Below, piece after piece: positions 36,568 to 45,900 of a stretch of 64,000 bases of DNA (position 1 is its first letter; each line of letters opens with the position of its first letter). Under the pieces are notes generated by a model. The model did no database searches. It saw only the letters and a program-made list of their open reading frames with translations, and was not told where the DNA came from. Position numbers and translations under genes: made by a program. The DNA is from Pseudoalteromonas luteoviolacea H33-S (GTDB lineage Bacteria; Pseudomonadota; Gammaproteobacteria; Enterobacterales; Alteromonadaceae). The stretch covers positions 1-64,000 of the forward strand of contig NZ_AUXY01000056.1 in the NCBI RefSeq assembly GCF_001625695.1, in the 5' to 3' direction.

Positions 36568-37903
36568 CTAACTGTTCAATCACATTCAGTACTGACTTGA
36601 ACAAACGTTTATTTGCCAGACCAATATGTTGATTTACAACTGCACCATAAGCACCAAAGCGCACCACAACCAATTGCTTTGATGGAATGATCACAACGTA
36701 CTGACCGCGATGTCCACGAAGTGACACCGTATCTATTGGTAATTTAGGCAACCAAAAACTCATATCGTTGAGCCACAATTGACCACCATAATGTTTATCA
36801 ACGCCATTGCTCATCATCACCTCTTTTAACCAAGCTTCAGAGACAACTTGTTCCCCCTGCCAACGGCCATTATCGATGAACAATTGACCTACTTTGAGCC
36901 AGTCATGGACGCTTAGAAACATTCTCGCACCGCCTCTGAGGTTACCTGCTTCATCAAACTCTGCGATTGCATTATTAATACCTAATGGCGCGAAAAAATG
37001 TTTTTGATATAAATTATTGAGTGACTGAATATCACCACCTGCTGCATCCATCAATGCGCGACTTAATAGCTGAGTTGTACCCGTGGCATATTCAAATTGA
37101 CTCCCTGGCTGATAGGCTTTTGGCAATTGCGTAACATAATTAACCGAATCCCCAGTGTGATACCACATAGGCGCTAAGTCTTCATATCCATGAATATCCG
37201 GTGTTTCAGCCCATTTGACACCAGAACTCATATTCATGAGGTTTTTAACTGTCATAACGTGCTCACCAAAACGCAGTGGCTGCTCCAAAGTTAGCTTTCC
37301 TTGGTCGACCAATAGCCCTGTCATCAACCCAGTTAAGGTCTTAGCCATAGACCAACTTAGCATCCGTGATCCGCCATTATGAAACTCATCATACTGCTGT
37401 GCAACCAGCTGACCTTTGTGCATAACAGCGACCGCAAAGGTGTTATCACTCCAAGAGTAGTCTTTATGATTAGTTGCGAAAAACGTGTCTAGTGAAATAT
37501 CAGGACGAAGCGCTTTATTAATTGGTGTACTGGGTGATGGCGCTGGAAAATCGAGATCCGCGGTTTGTGCATGCAGCTGTGCAGGTGATAAGTCATGAAG
37601 CAAAGTGCAACCTAAGCCTTCACGAAAGACAGATGTGCGAGTTAATGTCGACCCATCTATTTGAGTCGACAGAGATACTTGTTTAGCCGTGCTATCAATA
37701 TCCAGTTGCAACTCGCCCTGCACCGCCCCAAGTGCCTCGGGGATAACGCGCTGCTTAATAAATTCAATTGGCTCTTCGGAGATAAAGTGTCTAGAGCATA
37801 GCTGGTTAGCACTGTAACCTAATAGTACATTAGGGTCTGAATTACAGCCGCTCAACAAGACAACCGATGCAATACTCCCCAGTAAAAAGTTTGTTTGTTT
37901 CAT
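36560..37903 (-). CDS. Serine hydrolase, class C beta-lactamase-like lipoprotein
   Basis: This 447-residue lipoprotein (lipobox LSGC, Cys20) has a ~110-residue N-terminal extension and then a beta-lactamase/PBP-fold hydrolase. The nucleophile motif S-x-x-K is Ser175-Met-Ala-Lys178 (SWSMAKTLTGLM). The Tyr motif is EYATGT, and the C-terminal triad is LRGHRGQYVVIIP (H-x-G replacing K-T-G). Members of this family include esterases and D-amino-acid peptidases, and resistance is not implied. It lies 69 bp downstream of the MATE gene on the same strand. Confidence 0.9.
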   Translation of the reverse strand: MKQTNFLLGSIASVVLLSGCNSDPNVLLGYSANQLCSRHFISEEPIEFIKQRVIPEALGAVQGELQLDIDSTAKQVSLSTQIDGSTLTRTSVFREGLGCTLLHDLSPAQLHAQTADLDFPAPSPSTPINKALRPDISLDTFFATNHKDYSWSDNTFAVAVMHKGQLVAQQYDEFHNGGSRMLSWSMAKTLTGLMTGLLVDQGKLTLEQPLRFGEHVMTVKNLMNMSSGVKWAETPDIHGYEDLAPMWYHTGDSVNYVTQLPKAYQPGSQFEYATGTTQLLSRALMDAAGGDIQSLNNLYQKHFFAPLGINNAIAEFDEAGNLRGGARMFLSVHDWLKVGQLFIDNGRWQGEQVVSEAWLKEVMMSNGVDKHYGGQLWLNDMSFWLPKLPIDTVSLRGHRGQYVVIIPSKQLVVVRFGAYGAVVNQHIGLANKRLFKSVLNVIEQLEK

Positions 37904-37972
37904 ATTTATGCCTTTTATTATTCTTCGATGCTATGACGAATAACTGAACAATAAATACAAAACACATCTAGG

Positions 37973-39406
37973 TTAACTGATAGCACTGCCCTTTGAGAGG
38001 CTTAATTGCTCACGCTGAGATACACAATAAACCAGCAACCCTAAGCCTAATACAACATTAGCAAGTGCTAGACCCCATACAATCCCAGTAAAACCAGCCA
38101 TATATGCCCCTAAAAATGCAAACGGGATCGACAAACCAAATAACCTAATAATGCTGACATTAAGTGCCGCCAGACTTCGACCTGTGGCATTGCAACAACT
38201 GACATACAACATGGCAGCCGCCAATGTAACGTAAGATATAGGCAAAACTGTCAAAGCAAGTTCGATTGAGCTACTGACAAATGTTTGTTTACAGAACCCC
38301 ACACCCAATAAATCTGCTGCACTAAAAAGTATTACAGAGACAACAACCTGCCACAAAATACAGGCAAGAACTGATAACTTAATGCCACGCCTAACTCGTA
38401 ACGACTTTTTCGCCTCCCAATTTTGACCAACAAAAATAGGTAAAGAAGTCGTGAGTACCATAGGCAATAGCAATGCTAGAGGCTCAAGACGCATCACAAC
38501 ACCATATGCTGCAACCGCATCACTGCCTTGTGAAGCGACAATCGCCATCAATACAGATTGTGCGATAGGTGTTAGTAATTGCATCGACGCGATAGGGACT
38601 AACAGGCGCGTTAAACAACGAAACCCTTGACGGCTTTGTACCGATAGTAAACTAACTTTGATTGAAATATTTTCTCTGACGACCAAAAGATATAAAGCCC
38701 AGATGCAACCAATCACTGCTGCAACCAAATGCGCTACCCCCAGCTTTTCTAAGCCAGTTAACGCCATATTAGATGTAGCCCAAGGAGAGAACAGCGCTGC
38801 ACTTACCGCAATTTGGACCGATGAAAATAGAATCAACAATTGCGCTGCCGCGCGCATATTACCGAACGCCCGTAAAACCCCAAAAATGACCATAACAAGG
38901 AAAAAGAACACCACAGCACTCAAACGATACTGCATGTAGCTTTTAAGGGGTGCCCATATATCATCTCGTTGAGCAAAATCTGAAAAGCCGAGTAAATTCA
39001 ATATTGGCAACAAGTTTAGCCAAATACACAACGCCAATATGGCACCGACAAGCACGGTAAAAATCAAGCTCACCGCAGCAAGCTCCTCAACTTGGCGTGC
39101 CTGTGTTAAACGCGTCGCGACAACGATGCCAAGCCCGATTGCAAAAGCAAACAAAGTCGCCTGAATAGGCAGTGTATAACTCATCGCAGTTAGCTCTTCC
39201 ACGCCCAATCGAGATGCAAAATATAACTCAATTAAGTCTGCACTAAACAGCGCCAAAATAGCGAAGAGCATAGGTATCGTTAATTGCTTTAGTACTGCGC
39301 TGGTTGACCCAGTTAATATCCAGCGCCTCTTTACAGCCCTTGCACGTTGCTTAGCGCAAGGTTGACTAGGTGCACTATTAAAATCCTGTGATTGAACACT
39401 TGCCAT
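37973..39406 (-). CDS. MATE family efflux transporter
   Basis: This is a 477-residue inner-membrane cation-coupled efflux protein with about twelve hydrophobic helices in two similar halves (TIPMLFAILALFSADLIELYF and the later RLLVPIASMQLLTPIAQSVL). The N-terminal ~30 residues are a polar, Arg-rich extension. The length is normal for MATE proteins. The substrate is unknown. The serine hydrolase gene follows in the same direction. Confidence 0.93.
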   Translation of the reverse strand: MASVQSQDFNSAPSQPCAKQRARAVKRRWILTGSTSAVLKQLTIPMLFAILALFSADLIELYFASRLGVEELTAMSYTLPIQATLFAFAIGLGIVVATRLTQARQVEELAAVSLIFTVLVGAILALCIWLNLLPILNLLGFSDFAQRDDIWAPLKSYMQYRLSAVVFFFLVMVIFGVLRAFGNMRAAAQLLILFSSVQIAVSAALFSPWATSNMALTGLEKLGVAHLVAAVIGCIWALYLLVVRENISIKVSLLSVQSRQGFRCLTRLLVPIASMQLLTPIAQSVLMAIVASQGSDAVAAYGVVMRLEPLALLLPMVLTTSLPIFVGQNWEAKKSLRVRRGIKLSVLACILWQVVVSVILFSAADLLGVGFCKQTFVSSSIELALTVLPISYVTLAAAMLYVSCCNATGRSLAALNVSIIRLFGLSIPFAFLGAYMAGFTGIVWGLALANVVLGLGLLVYCVSQREQLSLSKGSAIS

Positions 39407-39675
39407 GTTGTGTGGCCAACTCCTTGCGTTTATTTTTCTTTGCAGAGTAATTATTTATGATTTGTATACTAAGCCTTTGTTCATCAGTCTATGTACACAC
39501 AGTATGAAGACTTGTGGTTTCTTTCATAGTTCCCTAGAAAAATGTAGAACTCGACAAAACAGCGTGAAATTGAGACAAAGCTTCCACTCCAATAGACAAA
39601 ATGACATTACAGACTTTTATCAGGCTCAAAAAAGCGTCATAATAATAACGGCAGCATCCGTTAAAGCAGTACCCT

Positions 39676-39894
39676 ATGACCAATAAAACGTCAGAATCCA
39701 AAGAACAATCCCCCTCACCTTGCATTCGCAACTGTTGCTTAGATAGCCAAGATATTTGTATCGGATGCTTGAGAAGCATTGATGAAATTGTTGGTTGGAG
39801 CGGAAAAAGTGAAGATGAAAAGCAACAGATTCTGAACAGGTGTAAAATAAGAGAGCAACAAAGGCGCCAAGCCAAAACAATGAAAGGCATTTAG
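39676..39894 (+). CDS. DUF1289 small Cys-motif protein
   Basis: This 72-residue protein has the DUF1289 pattern: SPCIRNCCLDSQDICIGCLRSIDEIVGWSG, i.e. C-x3-C-C...C-x2-C, followed by a basic helix (CKIREQQRRQAKTMKG). A metal site is probable. The function is not known. It follows a 269-bp gap in which I saw nothing else. Confidence 0.9.
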   Translation: MTNKTSESKEQSPSPCIRNCCLDSQDICIGCLRSIDEIVGWSGKSEDEKQQILNRCKIREQQRRQAKTMKGI

Positions 39895-39917
39895 AGGCTT
39901 ATATCTGCTCAGCCTCT
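39893..39917 (+). terminator. Weak hairpin after the DUF1289 gene
   Basis: AGAGGCT and AGCCTCT form a 7-bp stem with an 11-nt loop starting at the DUF1289 stop. There is no U-tract. Confidence 0.35.
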
Positions 39918-39991
39918 CAAGCTCAGGAAAAAGTGAACCTTCATTAATATAAAAGTATAAACAATTTTATTATAGCTATTAATATCAACAT

Positions 39992-40270
39992 TCAAGACCG
40001 AAAACAAAATTCAATGAAAAACAGAGTTAAAGAATAAACGAAATAGCACAATGCAATAAACAGCAAGCTCATCTCTAGTTTACTTTTAGCAACATGTCGG
40101 GATGTAAACTGAGAAAGCAGTGAAAACACATTCTTCCTCTCTAAATTACAATTTAAAACCAGTCTACACGCAGGAATGATAATAATCGCAAAAAGAATAA
40201 GGATAGCAAATAGGGTTAAATGATACTCAAAGAAAGACTGCGCTTCTAATGATTTCATTTTCGTACACAT
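39992..40270 (-). CDS. Small two-TM protein, possible immunity partner
   Basis: This 92-residue protein has two hydrophobic helices (~17-40, LFAILILFAIIIIPAC; ~66-88, FIALCYFVYSLTLFFIEF) separated by a basic loop. AGTAGG sits close before the ATG at 40270; a second in-frame ATG at 40258 is possible. I recognise no family. It starts 67 bp after the stop of a 42-residue double-glycine-leader peptide on the same strand, an arrangement common for class II bacteriocins and their small membrane immunity proteins. That pairing is inference. Confidence 0.6.
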   Translation of the reverse strand: MCTKMKSLEAQSFFEYHLTLFAILILFAIIIIPACRLVLNCNLERKNVFSLLSQFTSRHVAKSKLEMSLLFIALCYFVYSLTLFFIEFCFRS

Positions 40271-40337
40271 ATTACCTACTTCACACTTATACCAAGGCTA
40301 TATAAATTAAAAGAAGAAACGGCATATTGACTCAAAA

Positions 40338-40466
40338 TCAATCTGACTTTTCTTCTTTATCGCCTTCTTTCGGTTTGTCAGGCCTTTCATCCGGCAACCA
40401 GCCTGCCCCTCTGCCTCCCGAAATATACTTCAACAGAGCTTTTGGTATATTTGTGTCATTTTGCAT
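40338..40466 (-). CDS. Putative double-glycine-leader peptide (42 residues)
   Basis: This short gene starts at ATG 40466 with GGAG at ideal spacing upstream and ends at TGA 40338-40340. The N-terminal half reads MQNDTNIPKALLKYISGG, matching the leader consensus with hydrophobics at -12/-7/-4 and Gly-Gly at -2/-1 (residues 17-18) recognised by peptidase-containing ABC exporters. The remaining 24 residues begin RGAGWLPDERPDKPK and end in a Glu/Lys/Asp-rich tail with no Cys. A processed microcin-like or signalling peptide is likely. No exporter with a C39 peptidase is in this window. It lies between a response-regulator gene and a two-TM protein on the same strand. Alternative: a small regulatory protein that only resembles a GG leader. 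Confidence 0.6.
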   Translation of the reverse strand: MQNDTNIPKALLKYISGGRGAGWLPDERPDKPKEGDKEEKSD

Positions 40467-40517
40467 TTACTACTCCAACCAATAAAAACGCTATAAAATA
40501 AAGTATAGATAGAGAAG

Positions 40518-40540
40518 TAAAATGTCAAACTGGCATTTTA
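40518..40540 (-). terminator. Weak inverted repeat between response regulator and peptide gene
   Basis: TAAAATG and CATTTTA form a 7-bp AT-rich stem with a 9-nt loop upstream of the small peptide gene. It may be a weak attenuator after the response-regulator gene or an operator for the peptide. The stem is too weak to be a confident terminator. Confidence 0.3.
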
Positions 40541-40604
40541 TTTATAATAAACAACGTAAAAAATATTTTTAAATAAGCAGGAGCAGTTATAAAAACAACA
40601 AATA

Positions 40605-41726
40605 TTAATCAATTAGTTTATCGAGCTTAATAAAAAAGTCGTTGAACGTCGCTGACATATCTTCAGAATGCTCTTGGATTTGTTTCAGGTCGTCTTTGGC
40701 ACTGTCTAGTGTTTCTCTAATAGTCTGCTCTTGCGCATCACTCACACCAAACGACATCATAGAGTCTTCTACATCAAAGATAAGCCGCTCAACTAACTCT
40801 TGGCATGCATTGTGGTAGTTTTTAAACACTTGCTCTATGTCTTCTAAGTCCCTGCTTGCTACCTGACTTAACTCTCTCAGCCCTTTGTTTTTAGCTTGAA
40901 TTGCTTTGATGTTAGTTTCTAAACTTTTTAGCCTGGCATCAGCCCCCCTAACAACTAAAGCTAAAATATCATTAAAGCGTCCGTATTTTTCCTCATCATC
41001 AATCGGCATGTTTTTGATTAACAGCGAACAGTAGGCACTATTAAAAAAGCTACGCTTTTCAATATTAATAACAGTCTTGCTATCCCTGCCTTTTCGAAGT
41101 AATTCACTTTCTAGTGGGTTAATCGCTCCACAATTGCTAAAATCACGAAACTCACCTAATAACCCAAGCTGAACAGACGCGTGTAAGTGTAGGTTTTGAC
41201 ACGTTGCCAACATCGCATTCGATAAGTCCGAAAGTGTGTTACATTGATAAGAATTCTCTATAAACTCCAAACACAAGCCAAGCTCACTGCAGCTCGTAAT
41301 GGCTGTCATGGTGACTTCTTCAGCCGCTTCACAGCTCACTTTCAAAGTGTCTATCTCACAGCTATATTTAACTAAGCGGTCGATACGAAAACTTAACTCT
41401 TCTACATCGAATGGCTTGGTAATGTAATCATCGCCACCCGCTTTAAACCCTTCTAATTTATCTTCAATGTCATCTTTGGAAGACACGAACAACACGGGCG
41501 TTTTTGCGTTTTGAGGCGCATCCCTAATGGCCTTACATACTTCATAACCATCCATGCCAGGCATCACCACATCCAATAAAATCGCATCATATTTTCGCTC
41601 ACCAAATAAGGCTAACGCCTCTTCTCCGTTATAAGCCGAAAAATATTCATGAGATTCACCTAGCATTGTTTTCGCAATGTCATGGTTTACTTCATCATCA
41701 TCGATTAACAAAATTGAGTACGACAT
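40605..41726 (-). CDS. Response regulator with GAF-like output region
   Basis: This 373-residue protein has an N-terminal receiver domain: acidic pocket LLIDDDEVN, phosphoacceptor Asp52 (AILLDVVMPGMDG), VLFVSSKDD and the Lys in DDYITKPFD. Residues ~140-270 look like a degenerate GAF-type or sensor domain, and ~270-373 are helical coiled-coil-like. There is no DNA-binding, GGDEF or HD-GYP output, so it may act by protein-protein contact. It starts 14 bp after the HD-GYP gene and belongs to the same operon. The divergent hybrid kinase is its likely phosphodonor. Confidence 0.88.
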   Translation of the reverse strand: MSYSILLIDDDEVNHDIAKTMLGESHEYFSAYNGEEALALFGERKYDAILLDVVMPGMDGYEVCKAIRDAPQNAKTPVLFVSSKDDIEDKLEGFKAGGDDYITKPFDVEELSFRIDRLVKYSCEIDTLKVSCEAAEEVTMTAITSCSELGLCLEFIENSYQCNTLSDLSNAMLATCQNLHLHASVQLGLLGEFRDFSNCGAINPLESELLRKGRDSKTVINIEKRSFFNSAYCSLLIKNMPIDDEEKYGRFNDILALVVRGADARLKSLETNIKAIQAKNKGLRELSQVASRDLEDIEQVFKNYHNACQELVERLIFDVEDSMMSFGVSDAQEQTIRETLDSAKDDLKQIQEHSEDMSATFNDFFIKLDKLID

Positions 41727-41740
41727 ACGCCCCCCAAAAA

Positions 41741-42820
41741 CTAATCTCGATACTGCTGAGAAATATCAAAAAACAAATTTTCTTTTGCCAAAAACTCATC
41801 TAGCAATTCTGGATCAAAATGACTCGCTCGCCCTTCTCGCATAATTGCAATGGCCTTATCATGCTCCATCGCGTCTTTATAAACCCGTCGACTTATCAAC
41901 GCATCATACACATCAGCTATGGCCATCATACGTGCGCTAAGTGGGATCTCTTCCCCTTTTAGCCCTTGCGGATAACCTGAGCCATCCCACTTCTCATGAT
42001 GATAGTGAGAAATCTCTTTTGCTGTTTGTAAAAAGCTATCCGTTTGCCCCAACGCCGACTCAGCTGTTTCAATTGCATTACGGCCATACACGGTATGACT
42101 TTTCATTATTTCAAATTCATCAGCGGTCAGTTTTCCTGGCTTTAACAAAACATTATCCGGGATCCCCACCTTGCCAATGTCATGAAGTGGTGCTGATTTG
42201 TAAAAGTTATTGATTACTTCTGGTGTTAAGATTTCTTTGTACTTGTCTTTTTCACATAAAATCGTTGCAAGTAGTTTCACATAGAGTTGTGTACGACGAA
42301 TATGATTACCGGTTTCCTGATCCCGTGTTTCTGCCAAGCTAGCCATGGCCTGTATCGTCACGTCCTGCAAACGTGACATTTGCTCAGTACGCTTTTGCAC
42401 TTCTTCTTCCAAATAATCATTTTTGTTCTTTAAAATATCTTTAGACTCTTTATTTAATAAATGGGTATTGAGTCGGGCTAATAAGATAGGGGGACTGATG
42501 GGTTTATTAATGTAATCACACGCACCGAGCAAAAAGCCTTTCTCTTCATCTTCAACGCTGGTTTTTGCTGTCAGGAAAATAACTGGAATTTCTTGATGCA
42601 CTTCATGGGATTTCAGGTACTTGATTACCTCATACCCGTTCATTTCTGGCATCACTACGTCAAGCAGAATAATATCAACATGGTTTTTCTCAACCACTGA
42701 AATCGCAGCTTCACCGCTTTTTACTGCCAAAACACGATACTTGTCTTTAATAATTTCAGTCATGAAAGCGAGGTTTTCCTTCACGTCGTCCACTACTAAC
42801 ACCGTTTTGAGCTGATCCAT
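41741..42820 (-). CDS. HD-GYP response regulator (c-di-GMP phosphodiesterase)
   Basis: This 359-residue protein has a receiver domain (VLVVDDVKEN, phosphoacceptor Asp54 in IILLDVVMPEMNG, TKPIS-type Lys region) joined by a coiled coil (~130-165) to an HD-GYP domain: GNHIRRTQLYVKLL, APLHDIGKVGIPDNVLLKPG, HHEKWDGSGYPQGL and ARMMAIADVYDALIS. The full HD and GYP signatures suggest an active enzyme degrading cyclic di-GMP, as in RpfG. The ATG at 42820 was chosen because the receiver starts there and AGAAG precedes it; the frame is open to 42859. The hybrid kinase is divergent with a 91-bp gap. Confidence 0.95.
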   Translation of the reverse strand: MDQLKTVLVVDDVKENLAFMTEIIKDKYRVLAVKSGEAAISVVEKNHVDIILLDVVMPEMNGYEVIKYLKSHEVHQEIPVIFLTAKTSVEDEEKGFLLGACDYINKPISPPILLARLNTHLLNKESKDILKNKNDYLEEEVQKRTEQMSRLQDVTIQAMASLAETRDQETGNHIRRTQLYVKLLATILCEKDKYKEILTPEVINNFYKSAPLHDIGKVGIPDNVLLKPGKLTADEFEIMKSHTVYGRNAIETAESALGQTDSFLQTAKEISHYHHEKWDGSGYPQGLKGEEIPLSARMMAIADVYDALISRRVYKDAMEHDKAIAIMREGRASHFDPELLDEFLAKENLFFDISQQYRD

Positions 42821-42911
42821 AGTTTCTTCTATATGTTTTGTTGCACAATTGTTCACCACACAAAAAATATAGGTCTATTATTACTGAAACGCCAAGCACG
42901 GACTGGATTAG

Positions 42912-45900
42912 ATGAAAAGTTTACGAGTCAGCTTCTTTATCACCTTCTCAATAATGCTGTTGGTCAGTATTGGGATCGGGTTGATGTCTCATTATGTGCG
43001 CACCGAGGTTAATGCGCTATCTGACAAGCAAACACAGCTGTTTAAGCTTACCGAGTTATCCCATGAATTAAAGCTCAGCTCAGACAATCTCACAAACTTT
43101 GCCAGAGCTTACGCCGTCACTGGCAACGAAAAATGGCAAAAGCTATTTAGTTACACGCTGTTAGTGCGCGATGGAAAAGTCCATGCAGAAAACGCAAATA
43201 CCTATGATTATTGGGATAGTCTAGCTGCGCCTCATTCAAGCATCCCTGAGTTTGTGAGAGTAAATGATGGCCACAATATCATAGAGCGTTTTCAACAACT
43301 CGGCGCACAAGACTTTGAATTACTGCAAATGCAAAATGCGCTTTCAACCTCTAATTCGCTGGTCAGTTTAGAGCGCCGTGCATTTAATGCAATTGAAGGC
43401 ATACACAAAGACACTTATGGTAACTGGGTTAAAGATTCAGGCCCTGATTTAATCAGCGCTCAAAAAATTCTATTCAGTGACAATTACTTAGTAGAAAAGT
43501 CTAAGATTATGTCAGCCATTGGTGAGGCACATAGATCCATCACATCAAGATTAAATGCCGAGTTAGCAAGTCATCAAAATAGTTTAAATACTGCATATAT
43601 GCTGAGGAATGTCTTTAACCTTATCCTGCTTATCAATATTGCCTTATCTTTTTACCTGCTTTGGAAGCTATACATCAACCCCGTTGCGTCAATCCAAAAG
43701 CAAGTGGTCAGTAATGTTGAGCAGGGTAATTACAATTTTACACTGGATGAGACCGTCAAAGGTGACCTTTCCGATTTATCTAAATCAATGAATAAGTTAC
43801 TCAACGATTTGTCCGAGCAACTCGAATTCAACACCATCATGAAAGACTTTGGCTTGGCCCTTCGCGGAAAGAAAAATCCAAACGAGTTAGGTGAAGAATT
43901 ACTGCAGTTTTTAGAACAGCGTTTATCTGTTCCCCTACTCGGTTTATATGTCTTTGAAGAACAAAAAGTCCTGACACGCGTTGCAGGCACGGGCTACAGC
44001 AGTAACTGCGCCAGAACTTACAGTAACTACGACTCTATCCATTTTCATGTTTTAAGTACGCAAAAACCCTATTCCATGAAGTTTGAGAAAGAGCAGTATG
44101 CAATTGAACTCAATGGCGAAAAGCTCTCTATCAGCGAGCTCTATTACTTTCCTTTAGTAGTAAGTAACGACAGCATTGGCTTACTTGAACTGGGTAGTCT
44201 CGTAGAGCTCACCGATCAAGATTACAAGTGGATAAAATCGGTGATAAATGACTTAGCAGTCAGTTTGCAGTTAACACAAAATATTGATTTACAGTCGAAA
44301 GCAGAAAAGCGCATCGTCGAGCAACTAGAGCTAAATAAAAAAATTCTCGATGCCATACCCAGTCCCATGTATTACAAAAATAGTTCTGGTAATTATTTGG
44401 GCGTAAACAGTGTGTTTCACCAATACTTCGGTACATTTGATGCCGATGTACTCGATGCCACGGCTGAAGATATTTTTAATTATGAAATTGCGCAAGTGTT
44501 CGAGCAATCTCACCAAGACCTTATTGATGGAAAGTCTAACCAACACTATGAAATAAAAATTGAAAACTCCGAAGGTGAGCCCCGAAATTTTATTGTCTAT
44601 GAAGCTGTATTTACTAATGCAGAAAACCAGCTAGCTGGCGTTGTTGGTTTATTGCTTGATGTGACTGAACGCAAGCAAATGGAACTAGAACTCAGATTGG
44701 CGAAAGATAAAGCCGACGAAATGAGTACAGCCAAAGGCGAGTTTTTGGCGAACATGAGCCATGAAATTCGCACCCCTATGAATGCGATTATTGGTATGAG
44801 TCACTTAGCTTTAAGGACAGAGCTCACCAGCCAACAATCCGGTTATATCAACAAAATTGATCAGGCAGCTAAGAGCTTACTTGGCATCATCAACGATATT
44901 TTAGATTTTTCAAAAATCGAGTCTGGCAAGCTTGAAGTAGAAAATATTGATTTCTCGCTTCAAGAAGTCATGGATAATGTGGTCAATATCAATGTCATTC
45001 GAATGCAAGAAAAAGGCTTGGAAATGTTATTGGATATTGCTCCAGACGTTCCTATTAGTCTAGTCGGGGACCCGCTTAGACTCGGCCAGATCCTTATAAA
45101 CTTATGCGGCAATGCAATTAAATTTACTGAGCAAGGAGAGATCACCATATCGGTCAGCACTGTCGCCCAAGAAAATGAGCAAACAACGTTAAAATTTACC
45201 GTCAAAGATACTGGGATAGGCATGTCTCAAGAGCAGCAAAACAAGTTGTTTAAGGCGTTTTCGCAAGCCGATGGCTCGATCACCCGAAAATATGGCGGAA
45301 CCGGTTTAGGCTTAAGTATCTCTAAAAAATTAGTTGAGCTCATGGGCGGAGAAATTGGCGTAATTAGCGAAAAAGGTCAAGGATCGGAATTCTTTTTCAC
45401 TGTACGCTGTGGCCTGCAATCCGCTAAATTGACCAATGTAATTTGCCCTGACAGCCAGCTCGCTGGTAAGCATGCATTAGTCGTTGACGACAATGAAAGC
45501 GCTCGTGCAATCTTGACAAACTTACTCAAAGCGATGAAGTTTCATGTGACTTGCGCTGCCAGTGGTTCTGGCGCCATCGAACTGGTGCAAGGCAGCCAAT
45601 TTGACATCATTTTTATGGACTGGAAAATGCCAAATATGAGCGGCATAGACGCTATTTTGCATATTCGCTCCCTTGAACTACCAAAAGAACCAAAATACGT
45701 GCTTGTCACTGCCTACGGCACAGATATTGGTATGAACTCAGAAATCCATGATTTAATCGATGCCATTATATTGAAGCCCGTCAATGCATCTGTGCTACTT
45801 GACGCGATTATGGAGTCATTCAACCTCTCAGAGCAATCGACTAGCTCGAATAACACAGAGCAAATAAATCAAGTAGCACCGACTTTTGAGCAACAAAAAG

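Noticed and set aside
36560..37903. Antibiotic-inactivating class C beta-lactamase
   Set aside because: The Tyr and C-terminal motifs differ from true AmpC (Y-A-T and H-R-G instead of Y-x-N and K-T-G) and the protein has a lipid anchor and N-terminal extension.
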